64,000 nucleotides of DNA from Methanocella conradii HZ254. GTDB taxonomy: Archaea; Halobacteriota; Methanocellia; Methanocellales; Methanocellaceae. The notes below the pieces were generated by a model. That model had not been told where the DNA came from and ran no database searches. It saw nothing but the letters and a program-made list of their open reading frames with translations. Location of the stretch: NCBI RefSeq assembly GCF_000251105.1, contig NC_017034.1, positions 2,294,001 to 2,358,000 of the forward strand. Direction: 5' to 3'. Position numbers and translations under genes: made by a program. Of this stretch, positions 42,262 through 50,594 are shown one piece after another. Numbering within the stretch: position 1 is the first letter of the stretch; each line of letters opens with the position of its first letter.

Positions 42262-43281
42262 ATGGGAGTCGACCTGACCGACCTGGCGCCAAAGCATGAG
42301 ATTGAGCTGAAGGAGCTGAGCGGCAAGATAATAGCCATAGACGCATTTAACACGCTGTACCAGTTTTTGAGCATAATACGGCAGCCTGACGGGACCCCGC
42401 TCGTTGATGAAAAGGGGCAGGTCACATCGCATTTGTCGGGTATAATATATAGGGTGACGAACCTGATTGAGCTGGGCATCAAGCCCGTGTTCGTATTCGA
42501 TGGTAAGCCTCCGCTCCTTAAGGCTGAGACGATTAAGGCGAGGGCCGAGGTCAGGGAGGCGGCCAGGCAGATGTATGAGGCAGCGGTTGAGGAGGGCAGC
42601 GCAGAGGCGTACAAGTATGCCCAGGCCGCGACGAGCATAAATGCCCAGATAATAGAGGACTCGAAGACGCTGCTTGGCTATATGGGTATACCATTCATTG
42701 TCGCCCCATCCGAGGGCGAGGCGCAGGCATCCTGCATGGTCTCTAAGGGCGCCGCCGACTATGTAGGCTCTCAGGACTATGATTCTTTGCTGTTTGGCGC
42801 GCCGCGCATGGTTCGGAATGTGACCATAACGGGCCGCCGCAAGGTGCCCAGGAGGAACATCTACGTCGACGTGAAGCCCGAAATCGTAGAGCTAAAGGAA
42901 ACGCTTGAAACGCTAGACATCACAAGGGAGCAGCTCATAGATATTGGCATCCTCGTGGGCACGGACTTTAACCCTGGGATTTACAAGGTAGGCCCGAAGA
43001 CTGCCCTTAAGCTCGTCAAGAAACATAAAAACATGCAGGAGGTCTTCGGCGAATTAGAGCAGACCATCGAGAATTATGAGGAGATAAAGGAGTTCTTCCT
43101 GCACCCGCCCGTCACCGATGATTACCATATAGCATGGGGCCGGCCAGAGCCCGCGAAGATCAAGCACTTCTTGTGTGACGAGCATAGCTTCTCCCAGGAC
43201 CGGGTGGAGAAGGTGGTCGAAAGGCTGGAGAAGGCGGTCGTAGAGACCGGCAAGCAAAAGACGCTATCGGCCTGGTTCTGA
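42262..43281 (+). CDS. fen: Flap endonuclease 1
   Basis: Structure-specific 5' nuclease for Okazaki-fragment processing and base excision repair; 339 aa. N-terminal IDAFNTLYQFL, then VFDGKPPLLK, the metal-binding APSEGEAQAS and SQDYDSLLFG, and IGILVGTDFNPG (acidic residues of the active site). The C-terminus KQKTLSAWF is a good PIP box for PCNA. A TATA-like TTTATAAACC lies about 40 bp upstream. The stop is 3 bp before the repeat element. Confidence 0.96.
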   Translation: MGVDLTDLAPKHEIELKELSGKIIAIDAFNTLYQFLSIIRQPDGTPLVDEKGQVTSHLSGIIYRVTNLIELGIKPVFVFDGKPPLLKAETIKARAEVREAARQMYEAAVEEGSAEAYKYAQAATSINAQIIEDSKTLLGYMGIPFIVAPSEGEAQASCMVSKGAADYVGSQDYDSLLFGAPRMVRNVTITGRRKVPRRNIYVDVKPEIVELKETLETLDITREQLIDIGILVGTDFNPGIYKVGPKTALKLVKKHKNMQEVFGELEQTIENYEEIKEFFLHPPVTDDYHIAWGRPEPAKIKHFLCDEHSFSQDRVEKVVERLEKAVVETGKQKTLSAWF

Positions 43282-43284
43282 GCT

Positions 43285-43640
43285 CACCACAGAGGCCACA
43301 GAGGGGGATATGAACCACAGAGGTTCACAAAGGACACAGAGGATTTTTATTTCCTAAGGGGGGAGCTAGCCGCCCCCCTCGGAGACCCCCTCAATTAATA
43401 GGTCAATCATTTGATATACTATGATATGATAAATGGAGGACACATAATAAAAAAGAATCTCATTTAATAGGTAGAAAGGAGGGTCCCTCAGGGGGCGAAG
43501 CCCCCTTGAGTAATAAAAAGCCTCTGTGAACCTCTGTGGTGAATATTCTCTCTGTGTCCTTTGTGAACCTCTGTGGTGAATATTCTCTCTGTGTCCTTTG
43601 TGAACCTCTGTGGTGAATATTCTCTCTGTGGCCTCTGTGG
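43285..43640. repeat. Composite palindromic repeat element, copy B (uninterrupted)
   Basis: Left arm: CCACAGAGG / CACAAAGGACACAGAGG repeats (43285-43342), then hairpin GGGGGG-AGCTAGC-CGCCCCCC region (about 43358-43378), an AT-rich core (to about 43486), hairpin GGGGGC-GAA-GCCCCC, and a right arm with the inverted repeats. The right arm has a 37-bp unit (starts CCTCTGTGGTGAATATTC) at 43531-43567, 43568-43604 and partly 43605-43640. The core and hairpins align with copy A (6001-6170). The unoccupied target AAAGGACACAGAGG at 43328-43341 is the site where the IS sits in copy A. Confidence 0.82.
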
Positions 43641-43699
43641 TTCTATAGCGATTAGAAAGGTTTTAAGTAATTAAGATTAACATTGTTAAGATGATCGTT

Positions 43700-44371
43700 A
43701 TGGCAAGTTATGAGGAGCTGTCATCTAGGCTAAAAACGCTATTGGGCTTGAAGGGGTCCCCCGTGGCGGTCAAATTGGTCGCCCAGCGGGGCGAGATACC
43801 TGCGGGGGTGGCTGAGCTAAAGGAGAAGCTCAGGCACTGCGAGATGGTGCAGAAGGCGCGGCATGGCGACGTGTTCTATGCCACAAAGGAGCAGCACGCC
43901 TGCGCTGGAGGGGCTGGAGCGCTGGGCGTGGCGGAGACGCCCGAAAAGATAAAGACGGGGGAGTTCTACTTTGGGCTGGGCAGGTTTAAGACTCTTGAGT
44001 CAGCCAAGAAGACCATGGACGCCGTTCCCAGGACGGGCAAGCACTTCATAGCCTCCATGTACGCGCCGCTCGAGAAGGCGAGCTTCAAGCCCGACGTGGT
44101 GGTAGTGATAGGCAACCCGAAGCAAATACTGAGGATAGGGCAGTCAAACATATATGAGAAGGGCGGACGCAACGTCGTGAGCTTTGCGGGCATACAATCC
44201 CTGTGTGGCGATGCGGTGGCCCAGCCCTACAACACCGGGGAGATGAACGCCACGTTTGGGTGCGACGGCTCACGAAAGTACGCTAAGATAGCCGACGACG
44301 AGCTAATCGTGGGCATACCCGAGGCGAAGCTGAAGGGCGTCGTCGAGGCGCTTGAAAAGATATCAAAATAG
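43700..44371 (+). CDS. DUF169 protein
   Basis: About 223 aa of the DUF169 family, conserved in methanogens and other anaerobes, function unknown. Cys in RHCEMVQKA, EQHACAGGAGALG, IQSLCGDA and ATFGCDGSR could bind a cluster or metal. GLKGSPVAVKLV near the start is a family hallmark. ATG 43700 is used in preference to 43691. Its promoter (TTTTAAGTAATTAAG region) lies just after the repeat element. A more distant DUF169 relative is at 59139. Confidence 0.8.
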   Translation: MASYEELSSRLKTLLGLKGSPVAVKLVAQRGEIPAGVAELKEKLRHCEMVQKARHGDVFYATKEQHACAGGAGALGVAETPEKIKTGEFYFGLGRFKTLESAKKTMDAVPRTGKHFIASMYAPLEKASFKPDVVVVIGNPKQILRIGQSNIYEKGGRNVVSFAGIQSLCGDAVAQPYNTGEMNATFGCDGSRKYAKIADDELIVGIPEAKLKGVVEALEKISK

Positions 44372-44382
44372 CCATTTTTTAT

Positions 44383-45156
44383 TTAAAAATAGCTCTTGAC
44401 GTAGCCTATAAGCTCTTTGTAGAGTACCATGAGGTCGCCGCTATCCAGGCCTGCTAGCTCCTGCCGGTCGAGCTCAATGCTAAAGGTGCCGTCATATCTA
44501 TTGGACTTCATCCTGGATAGGAGGGCACCGAGCGGCAGGTGTCCATCGCCCGGCACCAGGTGGCTCGATCCAGGGCTTCGATGATCGCTAATGTGAACGC
44601 CTTTAACGCGAGGGGCGAGCATGTCATACGCCTGCAAAATATCAAAGCCGCTCGCCGCACAGTTTGCCACGTCAAAATTAATGAACACGTCCATATCGTA
44701 TGCGAGGTCTCTGACCCGCTTTATGTCCATTACTGGCGGCACCTTAAGGCTACCCGCTGGGGCGCCATTCTCTATGCAAATAGAAGAGCCACCATATAAG
44801 CCTTTAAAATAATTCAGCCTATCCCTGAAAAGGAAACATGAAACGTCACGCAAAAATGGCGAGTTAGGAACCTTAAAGATGATGCTACGAGGCTTAAAGA
44901 TATGGATGGCAGAATGGGCCTCGACGTCGCCATGGAGAAGGTAATGAAGAGGCCTCCTAAAGGTAAGGGTCGGGGCTACAATGCTCCTTATAGGCATATT
45001 ATAGTCCACGGAGCGGATGAACAGGGTATCAAGGTCCACATTTAGAGCCGAGCAGTCCAGCTCGATGCCATCGTAGCCAGACCTTTCGGCGATATCAAAG
45101 GCCTCGTCCACCTTTTTAAGGCTATCCAGGCATACCTGCAGCAATATTTCAGGCAT
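44383..45156 (-). CDS. Sugar-phosphate isomerase/epimerase-like TIM-barrel protein
   Basis: 257 aa of the xylose isomerase-like/AP endonuclease 2 fold. Metal-site candidates: YDGIELDCS (about 28-36), CIENG (about 126), NFDVANCAASG (about 161), KGVHISDHR (about 185-193), and SIELDR near the C-terminus. Substrate unknown. ATG 45156 is used rather than the TTG before it. Stands alone, convergent with the DUF169 gene. Confidence 0.75.
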   Translation of the reverse strand: MPEILLQVCLDSLKKVDEAFDIAERSGYDGIELDCSALNVDLDTLFIRSVDYNMPIRSIVAPTLTFRRPLHYLLHGDVEAHSAIHIFKPRSIIFKVPNSPFLRDVSCFLFRDRLNYFKGLYGGSSICIENGAPAGSLKVPPVMDIKRVRDLAYDMDVFINFDVANCAASGFDILQAYDMLAPRVKGVHISDHRSPGSSHLVPGDGHLPLGALLSRMKSNRYDGTFSIELDRQELAGLDSGDLMVLYKELIGYVKSYF

Positions 45157-45234
45157 CAAAAGAATATCTAGAGCCCGAAGGATAAATCAGCAAAGCAAGA
45201 AAAAATCGAACGGCCGCTATTTACGCCGTAAAAT

Positions 45235-45600
45235 CTACATGTCATAGTAGAGCTCTTTTATCTTGATGAAAACGTCGCCCACCATGACGTATTCCTTGAA
45301 CACCGTATCATGGTCGGTGATGCGGCGCTCCACCACGTAGCCGTTCTGCTTCAGAATATCGCCGATAGGCTTCTTTTGAGCGCGTATCTCGTCTATGAAT
45401 TCCGGGGGATTCTTATCGACCGGCATCTCCACCGTTGAATGGACTATGACCTTGCCGTCCTTTAAAAATTCTGATACTCGAAAGATGACACCATTTTTTT
45501 CTTCCTGGCCGACCACGCGGAACACGACCCCGGGATAGTTATCCATCAGGTATCGCGTAGTGGACTCGGCAGAACTTATAATCGCTTTATACCAGGGCAT
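45235..45600 (-). CDS. Hypothetical protein, possibly chorismate-lyase-like
   Basis: 121 aa: MPWYKAIISSAESTTRYLMD..., KPIGDILKQNGYVVERRIT, and a terminal VMVGDVFIKIKELYYD. The order of a PIG-type turn, an ERR segment and a final strand with IKE recalls chorismate lyase-like (DUF98) proteins, but the similarity is weak and unproven. ATG 45600 is preferred; the longer frame from 45648 lacks supporting signals. The 3' half of the upstream region lies beside the end of fwdC. Confidence 0.5.
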   Translation of the reverse strand: MPWYKAIISSAESTTRYLMDNYPGVVFRVVGQEEKNGVIFRVSEFLKDGKVIVHSTVEMPVDKNPPEFIDEIRAQKKPIGDILKQNGYVVERRITDHDTVFKEYVMVGDVFIKIKELYYDM

Positions 45601-45688
45601 CGACAGCGTGCTCCCAACCTGTAATGATGAATAAATAGGTTTGAACATCTCCAGGAGGAGATGTTCATATTCTTATATAATCTTTTTC

Positions 45689-46489
45689 TCAAGCCTTTAC
45701 GTAAAGGGTGCCTTTTCCGGCCTCTGCACGGTCGCCCTGGTAGACCTTAAAGGGAGTTGCCTTGCCGTCAAATTCGACTTCCTGTGTCGTCTTTAGGGCA
45801 AAGCCGGGCATCATGGTCTCGATCTTGCCGAGAACGTAAATGGTGCCGCGGATCATCTGGGCGCCAACCCGGCCTGGGGAATCGCCGTAGATGACGATCT
45901 TTCCGCCAGGGTCCTTGGGGCCAAGCGCCCTGCCGGCGTGGATGCCAGCGTTTATGTCCACGTTACCCTTGACGGTGATCGTGCCGCCCATCATGTACTC
46001 GCCGATGTCGCAGCCGGCGTTGCCGTTAACGACGATTTCGCCGCCCTTCATGCCACGCCAGTCGCCCCTATACGAGGCTCCCAGGTAGTTGCCTGCGTTG
46101 CCCTCGATGACGAGCTTTCCGCCCTCCATCTGGATGCCCGCGAAGGCGTCTGCGTTGCCCTTGACGATGATGCTGCCGCCCTTCATCCAGGCGCCGCAGT
46201 ACATGTCCACGTCGCCCTTACAGAGGATAGCGCCAGCCGTCATCTTGGCTCCGATGTACTTGACCCTCGGGACGCTCCCGTTGATGACTATGGCCTGGTC
46301 CTCCGCCCTGGCGGCGACTGTGCCGGAGATGTCGAAGAACTTCCCTAAAGGCCAGGTGGTGTTACCCTCCCATACTTTTAGGGCCTTGATCTCGTCCAGG
46401 GTCTTGCCGGCGAAAACGTCGGGGCTGATGACCTCTGCCTCGAGGACGAGGTACTTCTCGCCATTGGGGGTTAAGGTTATCTTTTCCAT
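45689..46489 (-). CDS. fwdC: Formylmethanofuran dehydrogenase subunit C
   Basis: 266 aa. Right-handed beta-helix made of repeated G-x2-G-type turns (SGTVAARAEDQA, GGSIIVKGNADAFAGIQMEGG, GGTITVKGNVDINAGIHAGR), homologous to the glutamate synthase C-terminal domain. It is a structural subunit of the enzyme that fixes CO2 onto methanofuran, and contacts FwdB and FwdA. Last gene of the leftward fwd-hdr operon; GGAGG in the fwdA stop region serves as Shine-Dalgarno. Tungsten (fwd) versus molybdenum (fmd) type cannot be told by eye. Confidence 0.94.
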   Translation of the reverse strand: MEKITLTPNGEKYLVLEAEVISPDVFAGKTLDEIKALKVWEGNTTWPLGKFFDISGTVAARAEDQAIVINGSVPRVKYIGAKMTAGAILCKGDVDMYCGAWMKGGSIIVKGNADAFAGIQMEGGKLVIEGNAGNYLGASYRGDWRGMKGGEIVVNGNAGCDIGEYMMGGTITVKGNVDINAGIHAGRALGPKDPGGKIVIYGDSPGRVGAQMIRGTIYVLGKIETMMPGFALKTTQEVEFDGKATPFKVYQGDRAEAGKGTLYVKA

Positions 46490-46490
46490 C

Positions 46491-48248
46491 TTAGTTACCT
46501 CCCGCCAGCGGCCCGGCTTTTATGACAGTCGGGTTAACGAGGTATGCGTCCTGCACCGGGTAGTTGTTCAGCGTGACCGAGTAGTACTTCAGGAACTTGT
46601 CCACGATGTCGTTGGTGACTTCCTTGTTTTCGATGCCATCCACCGCATTAGTCCAGACAGTGCTCTTGGTGGTGCCGTTGGAGACCACTTCGCCGTCCTT
46701 GATGACTATCTCGCCGCCCTTTATCGTGTAGGCCGCCCTCTCGAACGCCTTGACGACCGCCTCGGGCTTCTGCGTGGCATCCGTCGTCTTCGGGTTGTAG
46801 TTGTATATTGCGATGTCCGCATCTGCGCCTATGGCCAGGCTGCCCTTCTTCTTGCCCAGGCCGAGAGCCTTTGCCGGCCCTGCCCTGGTCATCTGGGCGA
46901 TTTCGTAGAGCGTCATCTCTCGGTCGATAGACCCTATCTTGGTTCTCTCGGGCACCCACTTGTGGAGGGTCGCCAGCTTTGCGTCCCTCGCCTTCTTGCT
47001 CATGAGCCAGCTCATGACCGTTGGATAGCGGGTGAACGGCCCGGCGTTCGGATGGTCGGTGGTCATGAAGCACTTCATGGGGTCTTTAATAAGCAGGGCA
47101 AGCTCCAGCCCTATCGCCCACTGTATGCCGCAGACGTGCAGCTTGGGGTCGTAGATGTATGGAACGACTCCCGAGCCTGTCTCGAGCTCCACGTCCTCGT
47201 TTGCCCACTTCAGGTGGTTGAGCGAGTGCAGGCTGAACTCCATCGGGCCATCCGCCGTCATGGTGGTGGTCTCGTCAAGGGTCACGAAGCCAGCGTCTAC
47301 GGTAAGGTGGTCGTGGGAGTTCACGTAGTCCGCGATGGCGTCAGCCTTAGACTCGAAGTCCTTCCAGGAAGTACCACCGTAACAGTTGAACTGGGCGTGC
47401 GTGAAGTGCATGTTCTGGGTCCTTCCAGACTTCTTGTTTATCGGCATGTTCTCGGTCAACGCCAGCGTCTTCAGGGTCGTCGTGTAGTTGCCCGGATGGC
47501 CCAGGTTGTTGCCGTGAAGGTGTATGGAGTGCGGCAGGCCCAGGCGCTCGTTGGCCCCTGCAAGGCCCTTTATGATGTCCCTCGGGGTCACGTCGAAGTA
47601 CGGGACGGGGTCGTCAATCGTGACGCAGTTCTTGCCCCAGCCCCACGCCTCAGTTCCTCCAGGGTTGACCAGCTTCACCACAAAGCCCTTGGTGGCCTTG
47701 AGCATCCAGGCGACGAAGGCGTCCAGCTTATCCCACTCGCCCCTCTTGATGTACTCCATGACGAGCCAGTTGTTGCCCAGTAGCGTGTAGGCTGACTCGT
47801 CTATGATGGGGGTGTCCCTTATCTCCTCATGGGTGTGCCTGGCCAGCAGCGGCGGCATGGCCGCCTCGTTGACCATCGTGTAGCCCATCATGGCATACCT
47901 GTAGCCCGTGGTGAACGTCGAGGGCACTGAGAAGCCTCCGCCCGCCCTCACGAGCTTCGTGCTGGCCATGATCCGGTCATCGTGAAGCTTGTCCTCGGGC
48001 CTGTATAGCCTTCCGACGTTGACCTTTGGGCCTGCGACGTGCGAGTGGATATCGACTCCGCCAGCCATGACGGTCTTACCCCTGGCATCTATGACTTTAG
48101 CGCCGGTGGTAAGCCTGGAAGGCTCCACTATCTTGCCGTTCTGGACAGCGATATCCTTGACGTCACCATTTATGCCGCTCGCCGGGTCGTAAACGAACCC
48201 GTTCTTTATCAGGATTTCATTTGTTGCAGTTGTAGCTTTCTTGGCCAT
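46491..48248 (-). CDS. fwdA: Formylmethanofuran dehydrogenase subunit A (amidohydrolase)
   Basis: 585 aa. Condenses formate, produced by FwdB and passed through an internal tunnel, with methanofuran. Amidohydrolase fold with a binuclear metal site: GVDIHSHVAG (about 64-73, HxH), a candidate carboxylated Lys in GFVVKLVNPG, and later His residues (SIHLHGNNLG, HFTHAQFNCYGG) and DHLTVDAG. GAGGTGG precedes the ATG; the gap to fwdB is 9 bp. Confidence 0.95.
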   Translation of the reverse strand: MAKKATTATNEILIKNGFVYDPASGINGDVKDIAVQNGKIVEPSRLTTGAKVIDARGKTVMAGGVDIHSHVAGPKVNVGRLYRPEDKLHDDRIMASTKLVRAGGGFSVPSTFTTGYRYAMMGYTMVNEAAMPPLLARHTHEEIRDTPIIDESAYTLLGNNWLVMEYIKRGEWDKLDAFVAWMLKATKGFVVKLVNPGGTEAWGWGKNCVTIDDPVPYFDVTPRDIIKGLAGANERLGLPHSIHLHGNNLGHPGNYTTTLKTLALTENMPINKKSGRTQNMHFTHAQFNCYGGTSWKDFESKADAIADYVNSHDHLTVDAGFVTLDETTTMTADGPMEFSLHSLNHLKWANEDVELETGSGVVPYIYDPKLHVCGIQWAIGLELALLIKDPMKCFMTTDHPNAGPFTRYPTVMSWLMSKKARDAKLATLHKWVPERTKIGSIDREMTLYEIAQMTRAGPAKALGLGKKKGSLAIGADADIAIYNYNPKTTDATQKPEAVVKAFERAAYTIKGGEIVIKDGEVVSNGTTKSTVWTNAVDGIENKEVTNDIVDKFLKYYSVTLNNYPVQDAYLVNPTVIKAGPLAGGN

Positions 48249-48257
48249 GGTTCCACC

Positions 48258-49631
48258 TCAGTGATGCCCCTGTCCAGCGGGGATGCCCTTCAGCTCCTTT
48301 ACTCTATTCAAAATCCTTCGTAGGATCTCCTCGTCTGAGAGGATGCCCTTAGGAGCGTCTACGACCTTCCTGCAGCGGATTGGCACGTTGTCCATGCGAT
48401 AGGCAGTGCCCTCCTCCTCTACGCCGATTATGCTTGACGGTATGACGAGCTTGGATATGCCAGTCGTGGGAGTATAGTGCGGGTCAATCGCTATCGTCGG
48501 TATCTGGGCGTAGTACTTCATCGCCTCCACCGGGAAGTGTGCGCCCGGGTCTGACGCGATGATGAGGGCAGCGTCGCATTCATGCCTCAGCAGTATGTCG
48601 TTCGCGGCGGTCTCTCCCGGGTTATACCGCGGGTAGCCCCTGGAGAAGTCCATGGCGAACGGGAAGCCCGACTGCCAGGACATGACCTGGCCGCTTCCAG
48701 TAACGTTGTAGTGGCCTCGCATGGGTATGAGGTTGAACTTCGTATACTTGTTCATGTCCTGCGTCCAGCTGATGGCCATGTCGATGTTGCGGTGCTTGCC
48801 CGTCGTCTGGGTTACCCCCATTCCGAAGAAGAGCAGGCCGAACTTCTTGGATTTCGCCACCTCGGCGAGCTCCTTGATCTGCTCCTTCTTTACGCCTGCA
48901 ACCACGTCGGGGATGTCCTCGCCCCTAGTTACCGTCCTTAAGGCGTCTAGTAATTCGTAGTCCTTGCCCTGCTCTACCTGTATGTAGATGTCTGCCTGCT
49001 TGGCGGTGTCCGTCGGCCTGGGGTCCACTACCACTAGCGTGCGGTCATCAAAGCCCCTCTCTGTGAAGAAGCCTCTCGGGTAAATCGTGTAGCGGCTCAT
49101 GTGCCTCGGGTGGGCATGAATGGGATTGCAGCCCCAGTATATTATGAGGTCTGCCCTGTTCTTGACCTCCCCCAGCGTACACATAGGCGCGCCCACGGTC
49201 TGGATGGCTAAAATGCTTGGGCCATGGCAGACCGAAGCCGTGTTATCCGTTACGCCGCCAGTGACCTCGGCAAGCTCGTTGCCTATCTCCTGCGCCTCGC
49301 ACGACGTTGAAGACCAGCCATAGTATAGCGGCCTCTTCGCGCTAGCCAGGATCTGAGCTGCCTTCTCTATGGCATAATCATAGCTCACAGGGGTGAACTC
49401 AGTGGTGCCATCCTCCCTCTCGAGAGGCTGCATTATCCTGTGGCCGGCCTGCGCCGACTTGAACTTCTCGTTGCCTATTATACAAGCGTTCATCGTGTCG
49501 ACAATCCTGTTGCCGTCGAGCACGACCTTTATGTCGTCGCAAAGGGTTCCACAGAACGGGCAGACCACATCCGTTACCACTCTTAGGCCTTCTGGCTTCG
49601 TAGCGGTTTCTGTCTTTTGAATCTCTATCAT
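48258..49631 (-). CDS. fwdB: Formylmethanofuran dehydrogenase subunit B
   Basis: 457 aa. Formate-dehydrogenase-like subunit with bis-pyranopterin W or Mo and one [4Fe-4S]; reduces CO2 to formate. The cluster motif is VVCPFCGTLCDD (about 19-30), followed by CIIGNEKF. The metal ligand is probably the Cys in NTASVCHGPS (about 132-141), where some relatives have selenocysteine. The ATG shares one base with the fwdD stop (TAATG), so the two are coupled. Confidence 0.95.
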   Translation of the reverse strand: MIEIQKTETATKPEGLRVVTDVVCPFCGTLCDDIKVVLDGNRIVDTMNACIIGNEKFKSAQAGHRIMQPLEREDGTTEFTPVSYDYAIEKAAQILASAKRPLYYGWSSTSCEAQEIGNELAEVTGGVTDNTASVCHGPSILAIQTVGAPMCTLGEVKNRADLIIYWGCNPIHAHPRHMSRYTIYPRGFFTERGFDDRTLVVVDPRPTDTAKQADIYIQVEQGKDYELLDALRTVTRGEDIPDVVAGVKKEQIKELAEVAKSKKFGLLFFGMGVTQTTGKHRNIDMAISWTQDMNKYTKFNLIPMRGHYNVTGSGQVMSWQSGFPFAMDFSRGYPRYNPGETAANDILLRHECDAALIIASDPGAHFPVEAMKYYAQIPTIAIDPHYTPTTGISKLVIPSSIIGVEEEGTAYRMDNVPIRCRKVVDAPKGILSDEEILRRILNRVKELKGIPAGQGHH

Positions 49632-50038
49632 TATGCCTTCTCCTTTAGTAATGTGGTCTTCTGAAGCAGCTCGATGCCGTTCAGAACTTTCTCGTTAGGC
49701 GCTGGCTCAATCGTCACCTTTACTCCTTTGAAGTGGGGCATGCCCGTGGAATACGTGTTCGGGCTCGTAACCTGGTTTGCCCAGGGCCCCATGGGAATAA
49801 AGACCAGCCCAGGGTGTGGACCCTGGGTTGTTTTGACCGCCCTAACGACTACCTCTCCGTAGGCTGACTTGACCCTCACGGTCTGGCCCGGGAATACCTT
49901 GAGCTTTTTTAAATCAGCCACGTCCATCTCGCATATCCCGCAGGCCTTTACATACTCTTCATCATGCTTGTGTCCCTCGATGGCGACACCCTGCATGAAT
50001 GTCCTGCCTGATATCAGGTTCACTTCGATAGCAGTCAT
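49631..50038 (-). CDS. fwdD: Formylmethanofuran dehydrogenase subunit D
   Basis: 135 aa. Molybdopterin-dinucleotide-binding domain of the FwdBD catalytic unit (LKVFPGQTVRVKSAYGEVVV, GLVFIPMGPWANQV). The open frame begins with GTG at 50068, but AGGAG 8 nt before the ATG at 50038 and the family start MTAIEVNLISGRTFMQG decide the shorter form. Precedes fwdB and follows mvhD by 27 bp. Confidence 0.93.
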   Translation of the reverse strand: MTAIEVNLISGRTFMQGVAIEGHKHDEEYVKACGICEMDVADLKKLKVFPGQTVRVKSAYGEVVVRAVKTTQGPHPGLVFIPMGPWANQVTSPNTYSTGMPHFKGVKVTIEPAPNEKVLNGIELLQKTTLLKEKA

Positions 50039-50064
50039 TTTCGGGTCTCCTGAGGAAGCCCCGG

Positions 50065-50592
50065 TCACTTCTTCTGGACCGGTGCGGCTTCCAGCTTCTT
50101 ACCAGCGCTTGCCTTTGCGATCTCGGCCAGGTCCTCGTCCGCGGCGGCTGCATGGCCAGCTTCGGCCGCCACCTTGACCTTCTTCTGGACGGGACTCGGG
50201 CCCAGCTTCTTGATGGTATTGACCATGTCCTTGACGACCTCCGCCCACAGGGCACCTTCGGATGCCGAGACGAACGTCATCTTGAGCCTTCTCGGGTCAA
50301 TGCCATACTGCTCTAAGACTTTCCTGGTTAAAGCGATCCTGCGCCTCGCCTTGTAGTTGCCCGCTATATAGTGACAGTCGCCGATGTGGCAGCCAGACAC
50401 GAGCACGGCGTCGGCTCCGAGGCTGAACGCCTCGAGGATGAACGCAGGGTCGATGCGGCCCGTACACATCACGCGGATGACGCGGACGTTGGGCGGGTAC
50501 TGTATTCTAGATGTCCCTGCAAGGTCTGCGCCCGCGTAGGTACACCAGTTGCACAGGATACCGAGTATCTTGGGTTCGAACTCGTCTGCCAT
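50065..50592 (-). CDS. mvhD: F420-nonreducing hydrogenase iron-sulfur subunit D, with Ala/Lys-rich tail
   Basis: 175 aa. [2Fe-2S] protein that carries electrons from the Mvh hydrogenase to HdrA. Cys motif positions: ILCNWCTYAGAD, VMCTGR, SGCHIGDCHY. The body ends near residue 135; about 40 further residues form an Ala/Lys/Glu-rich tail with two related PVQKK motifs (SPVQKKVKVAAEAG and AAPVQKK at the end), longer than I expect for this family. Directly after hdrA in the operon (2-bp gap); its hydrogenase partners mvhGA are in the divergent operon. Confidence 0.9.
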   Translation of the reverse strand: MADEFEPKILGILCNWCTYAGADLAGTSRIQYPPNVRVIRVMCTGRIDPAFILEAFSLGADAVLVSGCHIGDCHYIAGNYKARRRIALTRKVLEQYGIDPRRLKMTFVSASEGALWAEVVKDMVNTIKKLGPSPVQKKVKVAAEAGHAAAADEDLAEIAKASAGKKLEAAPVQKK

Positions 50593-50594
50593 TT

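Noticed and set aside
43531..43640. 37-bp tandem units as a CRISPR array
   Set aside because: The units are directly adjacent without spacers, and no cas gene is present.
46089..47783. 564-codon open frame on the plus strand opposite fwdA and fwdC
   Set aside because: It is antisense to two certain genes, has no recognisable domain, and its length follows from GC-rich third positions of the real genes.
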